From Vibrio pelagius (GTDB taxonomy: Bacteria; Pseudomonadota; Gammaproteobacteria; Enterobacterales; Vibrionaceae), in contig NZ_AP025503.1 in the NCBI RefSeq assembly GCF_024347575.1, positions 2,356,001 to 2,420,000 on the forward strand: a stretch of DNA of 64,000 nt, written 5' to 3'. The notes under the pieces are model-generated. The model saw nothing but the letters and a program-made list of their open reading frames with translations, ran no database searches and had not been told where the DNA came from. Positions within the stretch are counted from its first letter, which is position 1. Each line of letters opens with the position of its first letter. Shown piece by piece: positions 7,554 through 16,238 of the stretch. The translations under genes and the position numbers were made by a program.

Positions 7554-8957
7554 GTGATAGAAACGCATGAAGAAAAATGTTCCGATGTTTATGATGACTA
7601 CCGACTGCTGTCCATAGAGGTCGATACATTAGCAAAGCTACGAATTTCTACGAATATAAATACTGAATCTGGAGAGGTGACATACTCTCCCTACCTTTCC
7701 CCTTCCTATCTGGAATCCCGCCTAAAGAAAACCGATATCATTATTGCGCCTGATGGGACGGTTGTTTACCCACAATCCCTATACCTCGTATCTAAATTAC
7801 GTGGTGAAGAGAAAGTCAAAGACACCGGGCCTATAGCAAAAGGCTTATTGGCTTTTACTCGTTACTTGGATTCCACTCACCATTACCAAGTTGATGAAAA
7901 TGGTGTGGAAATACCACCTGAATACCTAACCTATAAAACGTTGTCCAAGTATGAAGAAGAAGGGGCACCTTGGCGGTTTGCTGAGTTTCTGCTTGCGAAC
8001 TGCAATAATATTGAAGGAGCTAATGGCAATGAAGCTTTTAGTTTATCTACCGCTAGAAGTTATATGAGTGCCGTGATTGGATTCTATAAGTGGATGCAAA
8101 AATACGGCTACATCAAAAATAACGATCAGAATGTTGTTACCCACTACACAACTGGAACTGTGCATCAGGAGTTAAACCAACACGATATGTTGGCTCACAC
8201 AAAATCAGGCTCTAAACGTACTTATGAAACCTCCAATATCATGAGGATGTTTCCTAAAAAAGAGAACACACCCGCCCATAAAAAGCTCAAGCCCATTCCC
8301 CCTGAGCACAAGGCTTTATTTAATGAACATGCAACGTCACTCCCAAAGTCGACAGAATTAATCTATCGGCTATGCACCGACGCGGGGCTTAGAATTGATG
8401 AAGCCATCCACTTCCCTGCTCACGACATAGGAAAGGCTGACTACAGTGATTTGGACACAGTTCCAATCAAAATCACTCGCACAAAAGGCAGTAAGGAACG
8501 CACCGTCGACATTCCTATTACACTGTACGAAGAGCTAGAGATATACAAAGAAAGTTACGCACGACTTAAAAACCTAAACAAACGCAATGAGCTTGTTCCG
8601 TCAGGAGAGAAGTTAGATACCGTAGATTACCTATTTCTTTCAAATAAAGGGACGCCTTACTCGGTCAATACTTTAGAAACGCACTTTTCCAACCTTCGAA
8701 AACAGATACGCGAAGTGAACTCTTCTTGGTATTACCGTATTCATGATTTTCGTTCTACCTTTGCCACTCATTGGCTTTGGAAGGAGTCAAAAGAGCGTGA
8801 TGTTGGCTATGACTACCTTATGGGTGAATTGGCTCAATTAATGGGACACGCCAGCACGTCAACCACTGAAAAGTACATTAAGTACATGAATAAGCTGGAC
8901 GACCAGATCAGCATGGCTAAGTCCAAAAACCGCAAAATAAACGGAGGTTGGTCGTAA
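7554..8957 (+). CDS. intA: Tyrosine recombinase IntA of the integrative element
   Basis: A 467-residue tyrosine recombinase with a complete active site: Arg280 in AGLRIDEA, His397 and Arg400 in IHDFRST, His432 in LMGHAST and nucleophile Tyr441 in EKYIKY. An SAM-like core-binding domain precedes it (about residues 90-220). It is predicted to cut and rejoin the element ends. The GTG start at 7554 is preceded by a CGAGGA ribosome binding site, only about 93 bases inside the left end. It overlaps the next gene by one base (TAATG), so all the recombination genes are likely one operon read inward from the left end. Confidence 0.9.
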   Translation: MIETHEEKCSDVYDDYRLLSIEVDTLAKLRISTNINTESGEVTYSPYLSPSYLESRLKKTDIIIAPDGTVVYPQSLYLVSKLRGEEKVKDTGPIAKGLLAFTRYLDSTHHYQVDENGVEIPPEYLTYKTLSKYEEEGAPWRFAEFLLANCNNIEGANGNEAFSLSTARSYMSAVIGFYKWMQKYGYIKNNDQNVVTHYTTGTVHQELNQHDMLAHTKSGSKRTYETSNIMRMFPKKENTPAHKKLKPIPPEHKALFNEHATSLPKSTELIYRLCTDAGLRIDEAIHFPAHDIGKADYSDLDTVPIKITRTKGSKERTVDIPITLYEELEIYKESYARLKNLNKRNELVPSGEKLDTVDYLFLSNKGTPYSVNTLETHFSNLRKQIREVNSSWYYRIHDFRSTFATHWLWKESKERDVGYDYLMGELAQLMGHASTSTTEKYIKYMNKLDDQISMAKSKNRKINGGWS

Positions 8958-11302
8958 TGGCGAAAAGTAAAATAGCAAGACAGTCCGAAGCTATTAAGCA
9001 TGTGCGCAACAATCAAAATGTCATTCCTTTGAACCTGACGATCCCTTATAAAGATGCGCAATCAAGCAAACCAAAGCAGTTCGATGTTTCTCATTTATTG
9101 CACTTAGGGTGCAACAAAGAAAGCGAAAAAGTAGACAGCCGAACCGTATTTATCAGGTACTTTTGCGAGAAAGCTAACCAATATGTCAGTAATGGTAACT
9201 CAGCAAGAACCATTAAAGGACTCTACGAAAGGTTACGCGCCTATCTTACTTTTTGTGATGCGGTAAATGTTAACCCATTTACGGAAAGTGGGTACTTAAA
9301 GTATGCAGGCAACGATGGCGAATTAAGACATCGTATCAAGATGTTTAGACCTTCAAAACGCCTTTGGGAGTACACTCATGGTGAGGAGTTAGGCGTTAAA
9401 GAATCGACGGCTACATCTACGCTGTCACTTCTTCGTAATGCGCTCGATTGGTGTGGTTTGCCTGTTTCCAGTTGGGTATTGCTTCACCGAGTGTTTGCAA
9501 GAGAAAATACGCCATATAAGGGGTACTCCGATGAGGAAGAAAAGCTCCTTGTGACACGGTTAGAGGCGTTATTCTTCACTCTTGCAGCACAGCTTATTGC
9601 TGCAAAAGAAAACAACACCCCCTTACCAGAAACGCTTCCGATTATCATTGGTCTTGGTTCACATGAGGAAATAATTCAAATCCCGACATCATTGGAAACG
9701 CAATTTACACAGCTAAGTAAAACTGGCACCGCTGTTAATGCTGGCGCAGCCTTTAACCTTACAATGGGCGCTGCCTATCATTTGATGTGCTTTTTCACTT
9801 CACTCAATGACAGCAACATTCGAGATATTGCTCACCCAATTAAGGTTCATACAGAAGAAAGAGATAAGAGCCTACAAGTGGTAAAAGTCTCAAGCCATAA
9901 GCCTCGCGCAAACAAAGAGGTCGATGCCCTATTGGTGGGTGAGCAATTTGACGTTGATAAGCGTGGTGGGGTGAAGTTTATCAAGTTACTAGAGCGACTA
10001 TCCAAATTGTACGGCAATGATGAAGATGGCTCTGTGTTAACTTTCACCCTCAATAGCCACGCTGAGGTGAGTGATACCTTTAATTTGAATGAAATTAATA
10101 AGAAGCTCGTTAACCAACTACACCTGTTATCTCCGTATCGGACTGGCAGCCTACCTTGGTTCAAAGAGCTGTTTTACACCTACAGAAACCAACAAACCAT
10201 CACGTTAAAGAAAGCCATTAGTCATCTGGGTCGCTCTGTTGTTCATAAAGAAGTCAAGGCAACGTCCAAATGCAGAGCAGGAGAAGGGGCGACCAATAGC
10301 GCCTACTGTATTTTATCTTGCTACACCGACTTACCGCTAAAAGGGATTTTGCTTCCGCTCACATACTCCGACAAAGACAGCAATGGCAATATTACCGTTT
10401 CTTTTAACTATAGAAATGGCATCGGTGGCTTCTTTAAAGTCCCCGCTTCTGATTTGGCTGTAATCAGAGATATTGAGCAATACGCTAATGAGAAGGCAGA
10501 CAAGCAGCCCAAGAAACATGAGCGGCTACTGTTGACGAGAAGTAGCAGGTACGTCCCTAGAGATTGGGAGGGCTTCAGCCCTCTTTCAGGAGAGCTAATG
10601 AAAACTTGGTCTGTTGAAACAAACCATTACTACCTCTCTCTTCAATCGAGTCGCTGGCGAGAAATGACCAGTAACCAAGCCTACGCCGAAGGGGGGATTC
10701 AAGCGGCTCAAAGCTTACTCCAAAACGCAAAGGAAACGTTAGACAGAAGTTATCTGAACGGGCTTTCATCACTGAATAAGGTCATCATATCTCAGGGTGT
10801 GGAGGTCATAGAAAACCTCGATGATGATACAAGCCTAGAGCAAGCAAAAGACATAGTAGCTAAAAGGCGTGGGATTCCGATGTTGTCACACGATGAAGCG
10901 AAGAAAAAGCGTGAAGAAGGCAATATTAAAACTAATCCCAACGGGCTGACTTGTAATGGGCAGCAAGTCATTAATGATGGTAAGAATACGCAACGTGAAA
11001 CGAACTATGCGATAGGCATAAACTTACCTTGTGCCGAATTTGATATGTGTCATAAGTGTCAATCGGCCAAAGCGGTAGATGACGTTGAGGCAATTTATAA
11101 ACTCGTGTCATACATCGATGTTCTTAAAGAGGCCCTTGATATGTACCCTGATTCGAAAGGGGATATTCATGAAAAAATTGAACAGTATGAGTATACGCTA
11201 GATGGGGCGAGTGATGGTGTATTCGATGAGGCTATGACGCGATTTAATACCCAAGGTCGTCACCCAAGAATTTCCATCGACCACGCGCTTTTATCCCTAT
11301 AG
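8957..11302 (+). CDS. tfp: Tyrosine-recombinase-fold protein, catalytically degenerate (Tfp-like)
   Basis: A protein of about 781 residues in the position of Tfp in SE elements. The C-terminal part aligns loosely with recombinases, but the usual TGxR arginine motif appears as SLNDSN, the HxxR motif as SSRWR, and only a Tyr in LDRSYLNG seems kept. It is therefore probably a structural partner rather than a catalyst. A Cys cluster follows (PCAEFDMCHKCQ), suggesting a metal site. ATG at 8957 overlaps the intA stop (TAATG) and has GGAGG upstream; an in-frame TTG at 8948 is less likely. Its length is far above that of ordinary integrases. Confidence 0.75.
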   Translation: MAKSKIARQSEAIKHVRNNQNVIPLNLTIPYKDAQSSKPKQFDVSHLLHLGCNKESEKVDSRTVFIRYFCEKANQYVSNGNSARTIKGLYERLRAYLTFCDAVNVNPFTESGYLKYAGNDGELRHRIKMFRPSKRLWEYTHGEELGVKESTATSTLSLLRNALDWCGLPVSSWVLLHRVFARENTPYKGYSDEEEKLLVTRLEALFFTLAAQLIAAKENNTPLPETLPIIIGLGSHEEIIQIPTSLETQFTQLSKTGTAVNAGAAFNLTMGAAYHLMCFFTSLNDSNIRDIAHPIKVHTEERDKSLQVVKVSSHKPRANKEVDALLVGEQFDVDKRGGVKFIKLLERLSKLYGNDEDGSVLTFTLNSHAEVSDTFNLNEINKKLVNQLHLLSPYRTGSLPWFKELFYTYRNQQTITLKKAISHLGRSVVHKEVKATSKCRAGEGATNSAYCILSCYTDLPLKGILLPLTYSDKDSNGNITVSFNYRNGIGGFFKVPASDLAVIRDIEQYANEKADKQPKKHERLLLTRSSRYVPRDWEGFSPLSGELMKTWSVETNHYYLSLQSSRWREMTSNQAYAEGGIQAAQSLLQNAKETLDRSYLNGLSSLNKVIISQGVEVIENLDDDTSLEQAKDIVAKRRGIPMLSHDEAKKKREEGNIKTNPNGLTCNGQQVINDGKNTQRETNYAIGINLPCAEFDMCHKCQSAKAVDDVEAIYKLVSYIDVLKEALDMYPDSKGDIHEKIEQYEYTLDGASDGVFDEAMTRFNTQGRHPRISIDHALLSL

Positions 11303-11316
11303 TTACGGAGGCTCAC

Positions 11317-13509
11317 ATGATAAAGCTCACTGACCTAGAACATCAAAACAAGCTTCTTAAAGCACAAGAAAATGTCGGCGCTCATGCAAATTACTTAATG
11401 GATGTATTAAAGCCAGCTATTGAGCGTGGCGATTGGAATGAACTCGAAAGCCTTGACATTGGCTTTACTGTTACGGGTGAATCATTAGGCAAAATTGGCG
11501 ACGATGACACTTGGAGAAAACTACAGCCTTATTTTGAGCCAAGAGCAAAGAAAACACTTACCATTGATTTTACACTCGATGGCAAAGTCATTGAGCGCAA
11601 TCTAAAGAACCAGCTTAAAATCCTCCTGCTTAAAATGATGTGGCTATCACCTCATGACCATTCATTTGGCACTCTTAGGGATTCATTAAATGACCTAAAA
11701 AAAGTCATCGCCCCACTGTTAAATGAAGGGGTTAACACGCTGTCCGCTTTAGACTTTGACCGACTCGAAGTCTGGGCTCTAACCGGCTTTACCGATATTG
11801 ATTTTGAAAGAGCGTCAATTTACAACGGGTTAAATCGCCTTTACAAAGAGGCGAGAGGTTTACCGTTTGAGGTTAACTTAATCAAAAAGCTCAACGCGTC
11901 TGATTTTGGTTTAACAATCAAAGAAGCTGAGCAGTATGCCGTTATTCCACAGAGGCTTTACTATCTGGGCCTTCAACAGTCAGAAACTCTGATTAATGAA
12001 GCTTATGCCCTTCGTGATGAGCTAGAGCAACTGGCAGAATACATCGCCACCTACTTTGATAAGGCATATGAAGGTTATGCTAAGTATCTGGTCAGTGATG
12101 AAGCCCGATTTAAAAACGGTAAGATTCAATGGTATTTAGGTAAACAGAAATCAAGTGAAAAGCGCACCCTGGCTTTTCAAGACACCTTTGCAGCCCTTCA
12201 TTCTCCAAGTGAAGAAGAGACTCTGGATCTCATACGCCTTCTTAAACCAGAAATAAGGAGCGACTACATTGATAAGTTACACACAGAACGTAACCTAACG
12301 ATTGGACAGTGGACAATCACCAAACTAATGGAGGCTCAATCGCTTTTCAAAACGCTCAATGGTGGCTGCCTATGGGGCTTAATGGCTCGAACAGGAATGA
12401 GAGCCGATGAAATGTATGATCTAAACACCGCTCAGGGCTGCACAACTGAAACAATAGACCGCCAGAAGATACACATTATCCACGCCAACCTATCAAAGAC
12501 TGCCAAAGGCTCTCAATCAAAACAAGATGAGTTTGTCACAACCGAAATCGGCATGAAAGCGTATGAGGTGCTTCAAGCACTGCACACGCCACTCAGAAAG
12601 CGACACCCTAGCTCACAATCGTTTTTCCATAAAATAAAAGAGGATTTCAGAGAAATAAGAAAAAAACAATTAGGAATACATTCTCAAGCTTGGTTTGAAA
12701 ATGCGATGGGTGAAGAGCTTGCGCTTACCAATGAAGACGTTGTTGACCTAAAAACATCGGACCCCAACTTATCGTTTGAAGTGGGTAAGAATTATGAATT
12801 TACAGGCCATCAACTTCGCCGCTCTTTTGCTTACTACCTTATTGGATATGAACTTTGCAGTTTTCCGCAACTCAAACAGCAGTTTAGTCATGTCTCTATG
12901 GCAATGACGCGGCACTACGCTAAAAACGCCAGTAAATTCCAAAAAATCCGACAAAAGAAAAAGACGCTAGCACACGAAATTGATGAGGAAAGAATCGACC
13001 AGAAAGCCCGCATCTACTTGAATATCTATCAGAAACTGGCAAACAAAGAGCGAGTTGCCGGAGGAAAAGGCAAAGAGTTTGCTAAGAACATGATGAAAAC
13101 AGACCGAAATTTATTCAAGGATAAAGTAGATAACGAGATGTTATCTCTAAACTATTGGAAAAAGCAAATTCGAACTCAAAGTCGCCACATTCATGCCGTT
13201 GCGCCAGGGATATACTGTACTTCGACGACTTGTGGTTTAAGAACGCTAGTTAACCTAATGGAATGTGTGGACTGCAAGAATGATTACATCGTTGATGCCG
13301 TATTTGCTGAAGCAAAGCGTAAAGAAGCCGAAATTCACATGCTTTATGATATTGAAAACAACGAGCTCACTCCTCAAACCGCCTCTGAATCTTACATAAA
13401 AGTTCAAGCTGCTGAGCGCATTATGGATGATTTAGGTATCGACTTTGAGCCTGTGATTTTTCCTGATGAAGTTAAGAACTTACTCATCCCATACGGAGCG
13501 ATTTCATAA
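11317..13509 (+). CDS. intB: Tyrosine recombinase IntB of the integrative element
   Basis: A 730-residue recombinase with a complete active site: Arg362 in TGMRADEM, His498 and Arg501 in TGHQLRRSF, and Tyr534 in TRHYAKN preceded by FSHVS. A C-terminal Cys-rich part (YCTSTTCG, then ECVDCKND) may bind zinc. The long N-terminal half (residues 1-300) is not recognised. It begins 14 bases after tfp and ends overlapping the next gene (TAATG). It presumably works with IntA on the two element ends. TnpB of Tn554 is a comparable large recombinase, but the gene set here fits the SE type better. Confidence 0.85.
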   Translation: MIKLTDLEHQNKLLKAQENVGAHANYLMDVLKPAIERGDWNELESLDIGFTVTGESLGKIGDDDTWRKLQPYFEPRAKKTLTIDFTLDGKVIERNLKNQLKILLLKMMWLSPHDHSFGTLRDSLNDLKKVIAPLLNEGVNTLSALDFDRLEVWALTGFTDIDFERASIYNGLNRLYKEARGLPFEVNLIKKLNASDFGLTIKEAEQYAVIPQRLYYLGLQQSETLINEAYALRDELEQLAEYIATYFDKAYEGYAKYLVSDEARFKNGKIQWYLGKQKSSEKRTLAFQDTFAALHSPSEEETLDLIRLLKPEIRSDYIDKLHTERNLTIGQWTITKLMEAQSLFKTLNGGCLWGLMARTGMRADEMYDLNTAQGCTTETIDRQKIHIIHANLSKTAKGSQSKQDEFVTTEIGMKAYEVLQALHTPLRKRHPSSQSFFHKIKEDFREIRKKQLGIHSQAWFENAMGEELALTNEDVVDLKTSDPNLSFEVGKNYEFTGHQLRRSFAYYLIGYELCSFPQLKQQFSHVSMAMTRHYAKNASKFQKIRQKKKTLAHEIDEERIDQKARIYLNIYQKLANKERVAGGKGKEFAKNMMKTDRNLFKDKVDNEMLSLNYWKKQIRTQSRHIHAVAPGIYCTSTTCGLRTLVNLMECVDCKNDYIVDAVFAEAKRKEAEIHMLYDIENNELTPQTASESYIKVQAAERIMDDLGIDFEPVIFPDEVKNLLIPYGAIS

Positions 13510-14012
13510 TGTCACAGATAACCAAAAATAAGCTAATCAAAGCATTGGAAAGGCTGCTGGATGGTGATGTAGCCAAGTTAACATCGAAAGAGCTGCGTAA
13601 TAAAGCACGAAAGGGCAAACTTAAAATCAACAATAGCAATGTTGAAAAAGAAGCGGGCCTTTCCGCTGGCGCACTCAGAAGGCATAACGACGTCGTTTTA
13701 ATGATAAAAAATAAATCATTAGAAGTACAAGTTGCTCAGGATGAAACCGCTGACTCCCCTATTGCAGTGCTTCAAAAAGAAATAAAGTCACTTAAAGGTG
13801 AAAGAGCACAAGCGAATAAAAAGAAAAAAGAATATTACGACGAAGCGAAAAGCCACAAAGAAGCGTTAGCTGTTCAAGCTGCCACTCACATAAAAGTAGT
13901 TCAAGAACTGATGGGCATGTTGCATGAGAGTCAGCGAGAAAAGGCAATGGATAAAATCGTATCGGCTCGTTCAGATAATATTATTACTCCCCTATTTAGA
14001 AAACCAAAGTAG
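13509..14012 (+). CDS. srap: Small recombination auxiliary protein (SRAP-like), coiled coil
   Basis: A 167-residue, very Lys-rich protein. The N-terminal half (about residues 10-75) has a helix-turn-helix-like pattern with KEAGLSAGALRRHNDVV. Residues about 85-125 form a probable coiled coil (LQKEIKSLKGERAQANKKKK). It overlaps intB by one base and ends the recombinase operon, which is the place of SRAP in SE elements and of TnpC in Tn554. The role, helping strand choice or synapsis, is inferred from position. Confidence 0.7.
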   Translation: MSQITKNKLIKALERLLDGDVAKLTSKELRNKARKGKLKINNSNVEKEAGLSAGALRRHNDVVLMIKNKSLEVQVAQDETADSPIAVLQKEIKSLKGERAQANKKKKEYYDEAKSHKEALAVQAATHIKVVQELMGMLHESQREKAMDKIVSARSDNIITPLFRKPK

Positions 14013-14038
14013 CTTTTAGCACTATAACCCCAAAGGTC

Positions 14039-14068
14039 GTCCTGTTTAGTGTAATCACTAGACAGGAC
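14039..14068. repeat. 13-bp inverted repeat downstream of srap
   Basis: GTCCTGTTTAGTG and CACTAGACAGGAC pair at 12 of 13 positions around a TAAT loop. There is no T-run, so an operator or recombination site is as likely as a terminator. It lies between the recombinase operon and the element-borne bcp gene, with a serine recombinase gene 0.6 kb further on. Confidence 0.55.
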
Positions 14069-14180
14069 ACTTAGTTATCGATAAAAATGTACACTCTAAC
14101 GTAATAAAAGTGCTCTAAAAAGGACGTAACGAATAACGCTACGCCACACTCCACTAATTGAGAAAGTAAGGATTAAACCG

Positions 14181-14645
14181 ATGGCAATAGAAGTTGGACA
14201 AACTGCACCAGATTTTACCCTGAACGACCAAAACAATAACCCAGTGACGCTATCTGAGCTTCAAGGAAAGAAGGTGCTGTTGTACTTCTACCCACGAGCT
14301 TCAACACCCGGCTGTACCGTTCAGGCTCAAGGTCTGCGTGATACGAAAGCTGAACTAGATGCTCACAATGTTGTTGTGCTTGGTATTAGCCCTGACACCC
14401 CAAAAAAGCTGACGAACTTTATCAACAAGCAAGAGCTTAACTTCACTCTACTAGCTGATGAAGAACACGAAGTTTGTGAGAAGTACGGTGTTTGGCAACT
14501 CAAGAAGTTCATGGGCCGTGAAAATATGGGCGTTGTAAGAACAAGCTTCCTGATTGATGAGTCTGGTAACCTCGAACATGTATTCAACAAGTTCAAGACC
14601 AAAGATCATCATGAAGTTGTATTGGACTACCTAAAAAACAAATAA
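14181..14645 (+). CDS. bcp: Complete bcp-like peroxiredoxin carried by the element
   Basis: A 154-residue thiol peroxidase of the Bcp/PrxQ family with the peroxidatic Cys45 in STPGCTVQ and the C-terminal half that the split host gene has lost. It reduces hydroperoxides with thioredoxin in the cytoplasm. It is clearly related to, but diverged from, the broken host bcp, so it is not a simple duplication. ATG at 14181 has a GTAAGGA ribosome binding site. It reads in the same direction as the host bcp, with about 170 bases of its own upstream region. Its placement suggests it makes up for the gene broken by insertion. Confidence 0.92.
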   Translation: MAIEVGQTAPDFTLNDQNNNPVTLSELQGKKVLLYFYPRASTPGCTVQAQGLRDTKAELDAHNVVVLGISPDTPKKLTNFINKQELNFTLLADEEHEVCEKYGVWQLKKFMGRENMGVVRTSFLIDESGNLEHVFNKFKTKDHHEVVLDYLKNK

Positions 14646-14684
14646 TCGTCTAGGAACAATTAACTCTTCAACTTGGGGGCAGGC

Positions 14685-15356
14685 GTGATTGGTTACATTC
14701 GAGTATCAGATTCACAGAGAGCCGATGGTGAATCTCAAAGAGAAGCTATCAAGGCGTACGCCACTAAACATGGTATCCAAATATCAGATTGGATCGAAGA
14801 ACATGTGCCTGCCACCAAGACAGAACTGAGTGAGCGGAAGTTATATTCCCTCATCTCCTCTCAACAAAGCATCATTGTATCGGATATAACTCGTCTGGGT
14901 CGCCACAAGGTTATGGAGTTAGTAGGTGCTATAGGCCAAATCGCCTCATATGGTGAGCTACACTTAGCATATAACGACACCATCATAAGTTCAAAAAACG
15001 TTGATAACGCTGAGATCATTTTTACCGTGATTGGGCAGTCGTTTGCCAGCGCAGTAGAGGCTCAGAAACGCTCTGAGCGAACTAAAGCGGGTCATGCCAA
15101 ACGCAAGGCCAAAGGCCTATCATCTGGCCGCCAAAAGGGGCAGAAGGTTAAATCCAAGCTTGATGAGCATACAGCGTTCATATTGAATATGCTTGATTCT
15201 GACAAGTCAAAAACTGAGGTTTTAAGAAAGCTTAGTGACAAAGGGGTACAAGTGTCTCGAAGTCGTTTCTACTCTTGGCTGGAAGACCGTGGCCTGCATA
15301 ACAAGAAAGCAGAGTTTCAGGCGGACATGTTCACTAAGCAGCCGACTCAGTGCTGA
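14685..15356 (+). CDS. Serine recombinase, resolvase/invertase type
   Basis: About 223 residues. The N-terminal resolvase domain (residues 1-140) opens with IGYIRVSDSQR, where the Ser of the RVS motif is the expected nucleophile, and includes SDITRLGR. A C-terminal helix-turn-helix follows (KTEVLRKLSDKGVQVSRSRFYSWL). GTG at 14685 is preferred, giving the usual start of this family; an in-frame TTG at 14673 also exists. It starts 40 bases after the element bcp gene. It may resolve or invert parts of the element, but no clear res site was identified apart from the inverted repeat at 14039. Confidence 0.85.
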   Translation: MIGYIRVSDSQRADGESQREAIKAYATKHGIQISDWIEEHVPATKTELSERKLYSLISSQQSIIVSDITRLGRHKVMELVGAIGQIASYGELHLAYNDTIISSKNVDNAEIIFTVIGQSFASAVEAQKRSERTKAGHAKRKAKGLSSGRQKGQKVKSKLDEHTAFILNMLDSDKSKTEVLRKLSDKGVQVSRSRFYSWLEDRGLHNKKAEFQADMFTKQPTQC

Positions 15357-15791
15357 TTATCCCTTAATCATAATCACCCTTAATCATAATTGGCTAGCTT
15401 ATTTATGCCCCATTCTTTGCCAGCGGCCCTCAGCGTCACAATTCACAGTGAGGTTGTTTGGCCTACTTTTGCTAATGTCATCACGTCTGCTTGATTGGCC
15501 TATGTGTATAATAACCAACGGGAATGAACATGTAAGTTCTCCCGTTATTTAGAAGTGCCCACCTTTAAGCGAGAGTGTCTATTGATTTGTAATCGTATCG
15601 GGTGTTTTAGTCTGTCAATTCTTTCGGGGGGACTGTTAAGAAAATGAGGTTAGATACTTTACGCATATGATGCGTTGCTTCTGATAATTAAGCTTTGGTA
15701 TGCTCAATGCCAGTAATTATGTCTGAGTGATATTAAGTTTTTGAGTTGTCATGTTTTTGGGTGTTTAAGGTCGATGGATTAGAGTTGATAG
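15357..15791. other. Gene-free spacer between recombinase and first cargo module
   Basis: About 435 bases with no credible gene. A tandem pair of CCCTTAATCATAAT occurs at 15361-15390. At 15406-15470 a 65-base block matches 24826-24890 colinearly at roughly 70% (shared TGCCCCATTC and CCTACTTTT). The promoter of the DAC/effector pair must lie in the last 200 bases. Confidence 0.5.
15406..15470 (+). repeat. Inter-module spacer repeat, copy 1
   Basis: Ungapped match to 24826-24890: both begin TGCCCCATTC, keep AGCG and TCACAA at the same spacing and end CCTACTTTT. About 47 of 65 positions agree. Both copies lie in gene-free spacers between cargo modules. Confidence 0.6.
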
Positions 15792-16238
15792 ATGAAACAG
15801 AATTTTTTATTAAATGTAGTTATCGACAAAGTAAATAAAGGTCTACCGATTGGATTCACTGGGTTAGGTATTGTATTAATAGATGAAGAAATAGGGTCGC
15901 TGCCAGTTTCGCCTCTCTTAAGTGAAATTGGCTTCCAAAGCAAACTATTAGATGCTACAAAAATCGTGGATTTTTTATTTTCAATATCCAATGTTACTGA
16001 TGAAAGACATGATGGGTTTCATATCGTTAGTCAAAAGAAGGGGTTATCAAAAATATCTCAGTACTTTAGTCCAATAATCCCCCAAGACTTCAATGGGACT
16101 GTGTTTGATGTAGGAGCAAGGTATAGAACTGCTCAATATGGGTCGCTATATGAAAGCGTTGTATCTGTTATTGTTGTTAGTCAAAAGGGGCAGATTTCGG
16201 TTGCTAAAGATGGGGTTGTGGAGTTGATAGTCGAATGA
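15792..16238 (+). CDS. Stand-alone diadenylate cyclase (DAC / DisA_N-like) domain protein
   Basis: A 148-residue soluble protein consisting only of a DAC-like domain. Two signature motifs of c-di-AMP synthases are present in the right order and spacing: Asp74-Gly75-Phe76 (the DGA motif, in ERHDGFHIVS) and Gly-Ala-Arg110-Tyr-Arg112-Thr-Ala (the GTRHRxA motif). They are followed by VIVVSQKGQISVAKDG, matching the family's VVSEETGxIsvAxnG strand. Predicted product: c-di-AMP from two ATP. Ala to Phe in DGA and His to Tyr in RHR are deviations that could change substrate or activity. The stop overlaps the next start (ATGA), so it is translationally coupled to a Cap15-like membrane effector. No DNA-binding or membrane part is present. 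Confidence 0.75.
   Translation: MKQNFLLNVVIDKVNKGLPIGFTGLGIVLIDEEIGSLPVSPLLSEIGFQSKLLDATKIVDFLFSISNVTDERHDGFHIVSQKKGLSKISQYFSPIIPQDFNGTVFDVGARYRTAQYGSLYESVVSVIVVSQKGQISVAKDGVVELIVE

Noticed and set aside
7554..14012. Reading the recombinase genes as a RIT (recombinase-in-trio) element or as Tn554
   Set aside because: RIT recombinases are only about 300-400 residues and lack the auxiliary gene. Tn554 has TnpA/TnpB/TnpC but no extra large degenerate recombinase. Sizes and order fit the SE core better.
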